Positions 29,946-39,680 of a stretch of DNA of 64,000 nucleotides are shown here, piece after piece. Numbering within the stretch: the first letter of the stretch is position 1; the number at the start of each line of letters is the position of its first letter. The stretch comes from Symbiodinium natans (taxonomy: Eukaryota > Sar > Dinophyceae > Suessiales > Symbiodiniaceae): positions 568,293 to 632,292 of the forward strand of contig CAJNDS010001857.1 in NCBI GenBank assembly GCA_905221605.1. Direction: 5' to 3'. The notes beneath the pieces were generated by a model. It made no database searches. It was given only the letters and a program-made list of their open reading frames with translations, and was not told the origin of the DNA. A program made the position numbers and the translations under genes.

Positions 29946-30816
29946 GTATCAGAGTACAGTTCTATAGCAATACAATAATGGAATCACATAACAACATATT
30001 TGGTATAGCAATGTGTGTGAATTCAGTCAGATAGTATTACAATGCTATACTACACGCAATATAGCAATATAAGAATACACAAATTAGCCATAAAGAGTAC
30101 AACAATACACAACATTTTTATATTGATATACGATGTAGTATTACAACAATATAGCATTATATACATGCAAACATGTACTGACATATTCGTACAAAAAGTA
30201 TCATAGTATAGTAGTGATTATTAATCAGACAACATAGTTGGTATAGTAATAACATAAATGCAAAAATGTAACACTATATTATATGAACAGGTAGCATGTC
30301 ATATTTAGATCTAAATCACTCCAGCCCAATGGATTCGAACGTCGAACAGCGCCCGCAATCAATGGCTTTGCAGGCTTCCCTTAGACCGCATCAAGTGGGC
30401 GCGGCGACAAGCTACCTCTCCGCACTTGCTCGGTGTGTTTAGGGTTTACGGTTGAAGAGAGAAGCGGCAAGGATTCTGGGGTTGAGTGTCGGAGGGTGTG
30501 AACAGGGCGAGTGCGCCCTCGAGCATCTTCGTGACCCTAACCCCTAAACCCGAAACCTCACGACTCACGACTGCAGTGAGGTTGAGCTTGGTAACTCCAC
30601 TGGCGACCCTACGCGGAGTCGCCAGGCTCTTTTCTGTGCATTGAGCACCCTTGCTTCGGCGAGAAGTATGTATGGGTTTAGAATTTAGGGCTTTGGGCTT
30701 AGGGTTCAGGGCGCTCAATTAGGGCCCTGTGTGGGTCTGGGTCTGTGAAACCTTCATGTTACGGGCCCTTGTCTTGAGGTAGACCATCATGCCCCCTTCC
30801 ACCCCATCTCTGGTAG
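29946..30816. other. AT-rich then unique sequence
   Basis: 29946-30300 is AT-rich with no period. 30301-30816 has short telomeric words and an island at 30560-30660. Nothing else recognised. Confidence 0.4.
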
Positions 30817-31080
30817 ATGGTCTTCATCGTTGTGAGCGTACGACAAATCATTCTCCGTAGACAAGCGCACCGGTCCTCTGCAAACTTTGCTTCGCCCTTA
30901 CCCGTCCAGCTGAACCGCTTCTACCTTCGGTGCACCGTGTGCACATTCAAGAAAGAAGCCCGGCATCCGGGCGCCGGCCCAAACCAGGTTGCCTTCGGTG
31001 TCGACCGGGCCGTCGGCGATGACGTGAAGCTGCATGGAACGTGGATGAAAAAGCGGCGAAACTCATCTGACATGGATTGA
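30817..31080 (+). CDS. Unknown 87-codon open frame
   Basis: ATG 30817 to TGA 31080. The product has a hydrophobic start and an RCTVC motif, then a glycine/aspartate-rich middle and a basic C-terminus (KLHGTWMKKRRNSS). It is among the more protein-like frames outside the array and lies in non-repetitive sequence. No homologue is recognised. It may be an exon or chance. Confidence 0.3.
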   Translation: MVFIVVSVRQIILRRQAHRSSANFASPLPVQLNRFYLRCTVCTFKKEARHPGAGPNQVAFGVDRAVGDDVKLHGTWMKKRRNSSDMD

Positions 31081-32836
31081 GGGCCACAGCGACAGCTCAA
31101 CAAGTTCTCCACCGCACAATTGAACCCAAATTAATACACGCTCCCTGATATTTCCTCCAATCTCTATCTGGCTTGGTATAACTCTTCCTTGACACCATTC
31201 AATAACTCGGTACTCAATGATTTGAATGGGCAGCAGTCGAGTCCCTTGTGAAAAAATGATTTGAATGGGCTAGAAATAGAGACGTTATGCAACACAGGAG
31301 CCTCACTAAGTACCTATATTCTCCCCACTCGAGATCCTCAGCTCAACATACGCATCCATTCCAACACATAAGGTGAGAAATGGCTGCACGCTGAGCTGTT
31401 CAAGCTCAGGCACGATTCCGCCTTTGCACTGCCGCATCGTGGTCGACGGTGTCGCAAGTGGGTCCCCAGCTTCTGACGCAGGCCAGGCTGCAGGGCGGAG
31501 AGTGTACTCTAGGGGTCGGAATAATTACTTCATTATATTATTCCTTTAGGGCCCCTTTGTAATTATACCATAATGACCCCCCCAACACCCCTATTCAAGT
31601 TATTCAGGCTCTTAGATTCCGTGTGGCTGTCTAGGGTTTCGGAGTTGAGGCTTTGGGTGTCGGCTGGTTGAGGTTGCAGGGTTGGGGTGGTGAAGCCCGG
31701 GCTCACACGGGACAGCCCTAGCCCCAACAGGCACGTGATCCAGACATTCTTGCGCTTTCTTTACGCATACATACACATAAAGCGACTGGTATATATATAT
31801 ATATACACATGTAATGTATAAAATGAATAAATAAATAAACAAACAAATACGAAATAAACGAACAAATAACTAGAAAAACAAATGCATACATGCAATATAT
31901 ATATGGGCGGACGTCAAAATACCATTCATGTAAAATATGATGGAAGTGCGATATGAAGTTCCGCTCTTGCTGGTTTATGTCTTCGCCACAAGGCGGCACC
32001 ATGCGTATATGCAGGTTTCAGGCTCTTCCCCATATAGGCGCTAGGATAGCGCTAGCGTGGCGCTAGTGTTCCTTTCCAAAGGCTAACATTTTAGGGTTTA
32101 GCGTGTGGGGTTTAGGGTTTAGAGCGATCCAGCTTCGGGAAGCTTAAGTAGTATGGGCGGCCTGCGGCTTAGGTAAGACTGTGGAACATTGGGTTACACA
32201 CCCTGAACCCTACACCCTAAACCCTGTGGTTGCTCCTGATGCATACTGCCGGCGTGCCAAAATGCTAAAGTCATGCGGCGAAATATGCGCTAGGTTGGCG
32301 CTAGCATCGCGCTAGCAAATATGAAGGGAAACTGCTTGCGGTGGCCACTTGCCCATCCAAGACATAAAGCAGTACTAAGACAGCTGATTTGAAACATGGC
32401 CAACCTTACTAGCTCGAGCTCAAGTAGCTCCAGTAGTTCCGAAGACGATGCTTGAGTCTTAAAATGACGGCGCTAGTGTGTTTTGCGAGGTTTTTGCATC
32501 GGGAACAAGAATTGTACTACACTTCTGTACTTGCCAAAGCCATCGTTCAAGACCTTCGTTTTCCTTCTCGTCATAAGGCGGCACCATGATTTTGTCAACA
32601 TCCGCCGTTCCTGGAAGAAGGAATATTGACAGCCACCCATATATATATATATATACATACGATATATATATATATATATGTAAAAGACTCTCTCTGTCTC
32701 CCTCCCTCCTTTCAGGTTGATGGTTCCTTGCAGAAATCTCCATGCTCGGAGCTTTTTTCTGGGCCCAAATGAGCTGAGCCGAGCCTTTTTGTTTTTTTTG
32801 TGGCCGCCGGCTGTGCATTGCCTTCCCTTACCTTTT
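31081..32836. other. Region with recurrent GCGCTAG words
   Basis: GCGCTAGC-type words cluster at 32038-32072, 32287-32322 and 32470. AAGGCGGCACCATG occurs at 31989 and 32575. (TA)n tracts lie at 31790 and 32640-32682. No gene is supported. Confidence 0.5.
31507..31592. repeat. Dispersed repeat CTAGGGGTCGGAATA, copy 1
   Basis: It begins with CTAGGGGTCGGAATA and ends with CCCCAACACCCCTAT after an AT-rich middle. A second copy lies at 44647-44726. Confidence 0.55.
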
Positions 32837-32997
32837 TTGGGGTTTAGGGTTTAGGGTTTAGGGTTTAGGGTTTAGGGTTTACTTCCGAGCCCAGGCTCAA
32901 CAAAAGGGTTTCGGGTTTAGGGTTTAGGCTTCAAAGAAGGGTTTAGGGCTTTGGCTCGGGCACATGCTGTCAGGTGCGCTTGTCTTGCTTGCGACTA

Positions 32998-33160
32998 TCC
33001 CTAAACCCTAAACCCTAAACCCTAAACCCTAAACCCTAAACCCTAAACCCTAAACCCTAAACCCTAAACCCTAAACCCTAAACCCTAAACCCTAAACCCG
33101 AAACCCGAAACCCGAAACCCGAAACCCGAAACCCTATCCCTAAACCCTAAACCCTAAACC
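32998..33160. repeat. (CCCTAAA)n array with CCCGAAA block
   Basis: About 14 canonical copies, then six CCCGAAA copies, then canonical copies again. Confidence 0.95.
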
Positions 33161-33185
33161 CTTTCCTTCAACCCAGTCAAGCCAG

Positions 33186-33246
33186 GGGTCTGCTGCGGAT
33201 GGACCCTCACTGTGCTGCTGAATGACCTAGAGGCCAAGTGGGCTTC
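33186..33246 (+). CDS. Exon-like island between opposed telomeric arrays
   Basis: It follows GTCAAGCCAG and ends GCTTC|GTTTAGGG. The frame reads VCCGWTLTVLLNDLEAKWAS. A CCCTAAA array of about 150 bp lies to the left and a TTTAGGG array of about 100 bp to the right. Confidence 0.3.
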
Positions 33247-33352
33247 GTTTAGGGTTTAGGGTTTAGGGTTTAGGGTTTAGGGTTTAGGGTTTAGGGTTTA
33301 GGGTTTAGGGTTTAGGGTTTAGGGTTTAGGGTTTAGGGTTTAGGGTTTAGGA
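33247..33352. repeat. (TTTAGGG)n array
   Basis: About 15 copies, starting at the putative donor of the 33186 island. Confidence 0.95.
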
Positions 33353-34014
33353 TTCCAGTCCATGTAGGCAGAAAGACACCCTAACATCCCCTGCAACCCT
33401 GCAAAGAGCAGCCCAAAACCTTGTTTTTTCCAGGCAGGTGGCCAAAAAGGCCGTGAACCGAAAACCTTAAACCCAATACTAGTAAAGATACGCTTGGGAG
33501 GTGGGGCTTCATAGTGCTTCAAGAGGAGTGGAGGCGTGAAATTGTCTGTGGACGGTTTGGGTTTTAGGGCCTTGGAGATTGCAGCGCGCCCTGCAGGGTT
33601 CAAGGAGCTTGAGTTTAAGGGTTTGGCCAGGGCTCAATGTGCAGGGCTCGGAGATATGGGGGGGGGGGGGGGGGTGTGGGGGAGGGGTGGGTGGGGGTGG
33701 GGCGTGGGTGTGTGGGTGGGGGGGGGGCGGGCCCAAACTGGTGTCACGAGTTTCGGTTGAAGCCGTGAATGCGAGTTGCATTTCTTGCTACTCCGGTACA
33801 GGAGCACGCACTCCATGCTTTCACCCTAAACCCCAAACCCTAAACCTCAAACCCTAAACCCTAAACCCCAAACCCCAAACCCTAAACCCTAAACCCTAAA
33901 CCCTAAACCCCCAATCTCCCCGATTTCGACTCTGAGAGGCCCTTGGGCCCCCAAAACCGTTGAAGGCCGAAGATCCCGTCCCGGAGCTTCGATCTCAGAT
34001 CCAGGTGCGGCCCC

Positions 34015-34350
34015 CGGTTCCTGGCCCGAAGCCAGGGTTTTTTAGGGTTTTTTAAGGGTGTTTTTAGGGTTTTTTTAAGGGCTTTAAAGGGTTTTTTTAA
34101 GGGTTTTTCAGGGTTTTTTAAAGGGCTTTTAAGGGTTTTTTTAAGGGTTTTTGAGGGTTTTGTTCAAGGCTCTTAAAGGGCTATTTAGGGTTTCTTGGGT
34201 TTTTCGAAGGTGTTTTGGGATTTTTTGAGGGTTTTAGGGTATCAGGGCTGTTAAGCTTTTTAGGATGTTTTAAGGGTTTTTGGGGCTCTAGGGTTTTTAG
34301 GGGCTTAAGAGTTTAGGGTTTTAGTTTTTTTGGTTTAAGGTTTTAAACAG
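34015..34350. repeat. T-expanded degenerate telomere-like tract
   Basis: AGGGTTTTTTA-type units of variable T length over about 330 bp. They look like TTTAGGG whose T run expanded by slippage. Confidence 0.8.
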
Positions 34351-34379
34351 GGTTGTAGGGTTTTAGGGTAGCTAGGGTA

Positions 34380-34505
34380 ACAGGGTGACTCTATATCCCC
34401 CTGGGGAATTATTTTTGTATTTTTGTTCATATAAAACCCAAGAGGATATTAAGCATACTATTTTTAAATAGGGTTCTCAGGGGAGTATAGACTAGGGTAA
34501 CAGGG
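34380..34505. repeat. Dispersed repeat CTCTATATCC...GGGGAGTATAG, copy 1
   Basis: CTCTATATCCCCCTGGGGAATT, ATAAAACCCAAGAG, TTAAGCATACTATTT and CAGGGGAGTATAG occur in order. The same order recurs at 36040-36150. A TAGGGTAACAGGGT motif flanks it on both sides (34372 and 34493). Confidence 0.6.
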
Positions 34506-34582
34506 TAACTAGGGCAACGAGGGTGGCCCGATGGCCTGTGATTCCGCCAGAGGCCGTAATGACTAACGACCCGCTGTGGGTT

Positions 34583-34700
34583 GGGCTTATGGCTTTAGGC
34601 TTTAGGCTTTCGGCTTTCGGCTTTAGGCTTTAGGCTTTAGGCTTTAGGCTTTAGGCTTTAGGGCTTTAGGCTTTAGGGTTTAGGGTTTAGGGCTTAGGGC
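34583..34700. repeat. (GGCTTTA)n variant array
   Basis: About 13 GGCTTTA heptamers passing into TTTAGGG. This is the reverse complement of the AAAGCCT variant at 19060, so the same mutated unit was amplified at two places or moved between them. Confidence 0.9.
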
Positions 34701-35369
34701 TTGTGACTGTGCATTTCTTCTTGGCGAGTTTTCAACAAAGCCCCGTCTTTGGGTTACACCTTCGTCGACTCGAAGCTTAGAGAACTTTGTTCACTACAAA
34801 GGTCCCTAAGCCCGGAAGGCATGCGGCATGAGCAACAGAGTCAACGCCATGTGCTGCTCTTTGTCTACACTTTGCTGCTATTTGCCAAAGAACCCCCCTC
34901 AGAAAAAGATCAAGACACAAGTATCCCTTTATTTTCCTTACAAGGAAGAATAAGTTTTTCTTTTGTTGGGGGTTCTTAAGCAATGAGGAGTTTGTGTGCC
35001 CCGTAGGAGAGCGACGAGCTTTCGGACGACGAGGCTGGCAACGCGAATGGCAATTTGGGGCCATGTAGCCACGTAATGAAAGGGTTTAAGGTTTAGGGTT
35101 TAGGGTTTAGCGTTTAGGGTTTAGGGCCCCTTTTCAGGAGACGCTGACTTAGTAGTAGAGTATGTAACCTTTAACACCTTCTTGGGGTAATATAGTCCCC
35201 TTAGAATCCCAAAGGTTAACCTTTAGTTCCCCCAGGTACTGGACAGCTAAGTTAAACGTTAATCCCTAAACCCTAAACCCTAAAACCACATAATTATGTG
35301 CACAAAGCAAGCTCCGAAACCTCAAGCCTGTAGCCGAAAGCCCTCAGCAGGGGTGAACAACAACAGCGC

Positions 35370-35465
35370 CCGAAACCCTAAACCCTAAACCCTAAACCCT
35401 AAACCCTAAACCCTAAACCCTAAACCCTAAACCCTAAACCCTAAACCCTAAACCCTAAACCCTAA
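35370..35465. repeat. (CCCTAAA)n array
   Basis: About 13 copies. Confidence 0.95.
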
Positions 35466-36039
35466 AGTCCCAAATAGGCATCTGCCAAGCAGCCAACGGC
35501 CGCCAGCCTGGTTGCACACATCCTCACCTTGCGAGCCTGGGCTTTCATCTCAGAGGGATGCTTGTGGGCTGTAGGGTCTAGGGTTTAGGGTTTAGGGTCT
35601 ACAGATTAGGGTCTAGGGGTGAGGGTTTAGGGTTTAGGGTTTGGGGTTTAAAGTTTAGGGTTGGGGAATATACTCCATAGGTTCAAAGACGGGGTGAACC
35701 ATTCTGAACGATATCCTGCTGACTAAGTCCCTGAACCTTCAAGTAGAGAACTCTAGAGTTTGAGACTCGCGTCCGCGAATTTCTTTGGGCCACAGCAGCT
35801 GTTCTAAATGTTTGGCACGGCCGTGCTCAGCTTGTGTTCGGGACTGAACAGGACAAGAACTTTCTGTTGACGCCACGTTTTCTGGGAGCTGGTGTCTGTC
35901 CGTGGTTGAAGTCTACGCTGCGTGGGGTTTGTCTGCGGGAGGTTTCCTGATTGAAAGGTGCAGCCGGCGTGCTCTGAGAACTTAGTAAGTAGGCTAGCAC
36001 TTTGGACTGCCCCACTTAGGGTACTTTCTGGCCTCTACA
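35466..36039. other. Unique region
   Basis: Short TTTAGGG tracts at 35577-35665, then about 350 bp of unique sequence with only a weak minus-strand frame (35827-36015). Confidence 0.4.
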
Positions 36040-36150
36040 CACCACTCTATATCCATCTTGGGAATTAGTGAATATTTTTGGTTAAATAACACCCAAGAGC
36101 ATGTTAGCATATTACTTTGAATAAGGTTCCAAGGGGAGTATAGAACTGAT
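36040..36150. repeat. Dispersed repeat, copy 2
   Basis: CTCTATATCCATCTTGGGAATT, AATAACACCCAAGAG, TTAGCATATTACTTT and AAGGGGAGTATAG. It shows clear colinear similarity to 34380-34505 without the TAGGGTAACAGGG flanks. Confidence 0.6.
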
Positions 36151-36877
36151 GCCGTGCAAAGCAGAAAATGATCCCCCCCCCCCCCCCTGCCAGATTGTGT
36201 CTATCTAGGACCTAGAGCAGCCATGTTTCCTGCTTTTGTAGGGTTTAGGCTCCCTTATATAAAACTACCTTGAAACCAAAAAGGGCACCCTTTTCATTCC
36301 TAGGCTGCTCTTGGGTCTAGTAACCTAGGCCTTTTCACTTGCCCAGCGATTCCGATCGCGTGTGCGGAATGTCCGGTGTTTAGGGGTTAGTAGGGTTTCG
36401 TCAACACCCAAAGAAGTCCGGATGCAAAGAAAGGTTTAGGGCTTAGGATGTTCAAGAAGCTTTGTTCACAAGCACTGGTTGCTGTATGTTGTCTTAGTGC
36501 ACACCTGTGCTTGTCAGTCAGATGACCAGCATGAGGCATCCTGGGCAAAAACCACGCACTGAACAGCTTCCAAAACCTCCCAATGGGGTGGGCTAGTTTA
36601 TGGTTTTTGAGCGGGGTTCAAAGCACTCCTTAAACTCCTAAGCCCTAAACTCTACAGTAAACCCTAAACCCCAAATCCTAAACCCTAAACCTAAACCCTA
36701 AATCCTATCACAAATGACAAAGAACAACACTCTAAACCCATGGTCTCCCGCAACTCCCCGAGGAAACGTGATCGCTGTTTTTCAGCCTCCTCGAGATGAC
36801 GGCGAGTCATCTGATTCTGGTATTGAAGAGGCGGAGGACTACAGGTAGCCTGCATATACACAGATATACATATACAA

Positions 36878-36879
<2 letters not shown>

Positions 36880-36917
<38 letters not shown>

Positions 36918-37020
36918 ATAGATCTATAACGATATATATATATATATGTATATATATATACACACACACATATATATATATATGCTACCCCCCCCCCCCC
37001 CTCAAAGATCCACCGTTTTA
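36880..37020. repeat. (TA/CA)n plus poly-C composite
   Basis: (ATACAT)n and (TA)n are followed by about 15 C and CTCAAAGATCCACCG. On the minus strand this reads GGTGGATCTTTGAGGGG, then G run, then TA run. The same composite lies in plus orientation at 39425-39680 and a looser one at 24408-24500. Confidence 0.8.
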
Positions 37021-37029
37021 GAGACTTGC

Positions 37030-37440
37030 AATAGACAACACAGCTCCCGTAGCATGTTATATCGTTTCTGCTTACGAGACGCACAACCACCTGAAACAAC
37101 CTGAAAAACAAAAATGTATCAGAAAAGTATCTACACAAAACCTGCTGGCTTGCGTGCCTCTTCAACTCACAACCCTAAACCCTCGCTCTTTTCAGATATA
37201 GCAGCAGAGTTCCCGTAGCATGCTATATAATTTCATTTCTTCTTAGGAGAGCTACAACCACCTGAAGCACCCTGAAAAACAAAAATGAAGCCGTAATGTA
37301 TAGGTTTTTCTGGCTTTCCCATTGAACTCCCAAACCTAAACGCTCGCCATATTAAGATATAACAGCACAGTTCCCATAGCATGCTATATCATTTCTGCTT
37401 ACGAGACGTACACAAGCCTGAAGCATCCTGAACAACAATA
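37030..37440. repeat. Tandem repeat, period about 161-166 bp, 2.5 copies
   Basis: Anchors AGCATGCTATATCATTTC with minor changes start at 37051, 37217 and 37378. Each copy also has CCTGAA-CACCCTGAAAAACAA-like and a CTAAACCCTCGC-like end. Diverged, so old. Confidence 0.8.
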
Positions 37441-37559
37441 CTTTTGTAGTAAGGATGTGATACGCAGTTGCTTTGGACGAGTATCATATAAGACCTTATG
37501 GGCTTGTGAGAATGAACAGCTAGATGCTTGCGAGCAATTACTAGCAGCCTGTTGGAAGA

Positions 37560-37765
37560 TCTCAGGGAATAGTGAAAAGATATCTGCTCACAGTATTCTC
37601 GCGTTCCGGGAACTTACAGCAGATGATTTTTTCGTATCACCCTATGCCTTCTCCGTTGTCTGTGTTTGATATACAATACATATACCCTATATACATACAT
37701 CATGTGGCCATGTGGGTACTTGTTCTACTTTCTCTTGGCATTTTCACAGGAGGCAAGCCCTGCAA
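37560..37765 (+). repeat. Dispersed repeat of about 190 bp, plus orientation
   Basis: AAGATATCTGCTCACAGTATT, TTCGTATCACC, TACCCTATATACATAC, ATGTGGGTACTTGTTCTAC and CACAGGAGGCAAGCCCTGC match the minus-strand copy at 25105-25300 in order. It lies directly after the three-copy tandem repeat at 37030-37440. Confidence 0.65.
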
Positions 37766-37827
37766 ACATAGGAATAACCTTACGGGATTTAAGGTTTAGG
37801 GATTTAAGCCTTAAGCCCTTCAGGGTT

Positions 37828-38420
37828 CAAGGTTCTACTCCTATAGGCAATGCCCAAACCTTAATAAACCAGTACCCTGTAATTCCTTTAGGGCTGAAAC
37901 GCTATCGGGCTAACCCCGTGAGGGTTTTAGAGATAAACTCTCAAAATACCTTAAACGTTTACACCGTCTAGGGTTTAATGGTTTACAAACTTAAGGTCTG
38001 GGCATGTACACCTTCAGCTCCTATAGGGTAAAAACCTTTGAGCTTTTTTGGGCCCTATGGGGTTTTAGGGTTCAGACCCTAAAGAGTTTAGGGTTAATCT
38101 TAAACTTAAAGCCCTAGAACTCTATGGGCTTCGCTTTAACTGCCTAAATCACAGGGTGATAAGGCTCCTATAGGTAATGTCTACATCTTGAACCCGAAAC
38201 CTGTAAACCCTACAGGGTTTACACCCTATAGGGCTAACCGCGCGAGGGTTTAAGAGATAAACCCTCAAAAAACCTTAAACCTTTACCCTATAGGGTTTAC
38301 TGATTTACAAACCTAAGGTCTGGGCATGTGTACGTTCAGCTCATATCGGGTTGAAAACTCTGAGCTTTTTTGGACCCTATGGGGTTTTAGGGTTCAGACC
38401 CTAAAGGGTTTAGGGTTAAG
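37828..38420. repeat. Diverged tandem duplication, period about 323 bp
   Basis: GAGATAAAC at 37930 and 38254, GGTCTGGGCATGT, and CCCTATGGGGTTTTAGGG at 38053 and 38375 repeat in the same order. Telomere-like words are embedded in both halves. Confidence 0.75.
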
Positions 38421-39045
38421 GTTTACATGCCTAAACCTTAAATCCCAACTTTTGGACTCTATGGGCTTAGGTTTACACTAAATCTCAAACCCTAAACCTT
38501 GAAACATTAAACTATAGGGTTCAAAGGTTAAAGGTTTAGGTTTAATTGCCGACCTATATTTAAGTGCCTAAATATTAAACCCTAAACCTTTAAACCTGAA
38601 TCATGTAGGGCTTAAAAGTTAAATTCAGGGTTTGCGTTTAATTTTAATTGCTTAACCCGAAAAGGTTTCGGGGCTTCTCTTTAAAACCCTAAACCCGTAG
38701 CCAATAGGGTTTTAGAGAATAAGCCTGCGGTGGAGCGGAGGGAAGGGAGGTGTTCAGGGGTATGTGGGAGACCCCTGGTACCTCCCTCTTCCCCCTCCCC
38801 CCCCTACCCCCTGTCTATAAGTAAACGTAATGCTTGTAAGCAATGGTTGCGTTTTCTAAAGAGTGTGGGTTGATGCGCCAGTGGGTCAATGAATTTGTGG
38901 TGGTGTAAATGAGTCGAGAAATCCCAGAGCCAGAGCATGGAGAGGAAATGAGTCCATGACCCCCATATTTTGGTACGGAGTGTTGAAGATGGTGGGCTTA
39001 GGATTTTCTGCATTTAAACTTGCGTTTAAGAATGTAAGTTGGAGA
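38421..39045. other. Degenerate telomere-like then unique
   Basis: 38421-38715 holds scattered CCTAAACC and GGTTTAGG words in both orientations. 38716-39045 is unique with no supported gene. Confidence 0.4.
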
Positions 39046-39144
39046 TGCATCTTGGAATCTAGCTTGGATCCCGGCCGTTTCAATTGAAACGTTTCCGTTT
39101 CAATTGAAACGGCTGGGACCCAAGATATAGGATTCCAAGATGCA
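39046..39144. mobile_element. Foldback hairpin with GTTTCAATTGAAAC core
   Basis: The ends TGCATCTTGGAATC and GATTCCAAGATGCA are perfect inverted repeats. The centre holds two copies of the 14-bp palindrome GTTTCAATTGAAAC. Two more copies follow at 39193-39230 without the outer arms. Non-coding. Confidence 0.7.
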
Positions 39145-39424
39145 TGTCCAATAGCCCCTCAAAATCTTGGATCTTGGATCTTGGATCGCGGCCGTTTCAA
39201 TTGAAACGTCGGCCGTTTCAATTGAAACGGCTGTAACACAGAAGTCATATTTATTATGAAGCACTTGTGAGTTCATTGTGAGTTGCACTTGTGAGTTCAT
39301 TGTGAGTTACTTGCGAGTTCTTGTGAGTTCATTGTGAGTTTATGAAGTTGAGGAGCAGATGAATCGGAGAAGCAGACTGCGTTGTTTCATTGTGTTGTCT
39401 CCTTGAAAAAAAATGGTAAAAAAA

Positions 39425-39583
39425 AGGTGGATCTTTGGGGGGGGGGGGGGGGGGGGGGGGGGGGTACTATATATTATATTATATATAAAATATAATATAT
39501 ATATATACATATACATATATTTGTATTTTTATATATGGAAAACATATAATATATATGTATATATATATATATATATTTTTGTA

Positions 39584-39615
<32 letters not shown>

Positions 39616-39680
39616 TACAAATTATATGGTATAAATAAATAAATCACTACATATATATATATGTATATACATATATGTAT
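39425..39680. repeat. Poly-G plus (TA)n composite
   Basis: AGGTGGATCTTTGGGG leads into about 30 G, then TATATA-rich and (TC)n sequence. It is similar in order to the reverse complement of 36880-37020. Confidence 0.8.

Noticed and set aside
34372-34510. Homing-endonuclease-like site TAGGGTAACAGGGTAA
   Set aside because: It lacks bases of the known yeast mitochondrial site and can be explained by degenerate TTAGGGT-like sequence.
39060-39235. CRISPR-like repeats (GTTTCAATTGAAAC)
   Set aside because: Spacing is irregular, there are only four copies, each is a full palindrome, and the context is eukaryotic.
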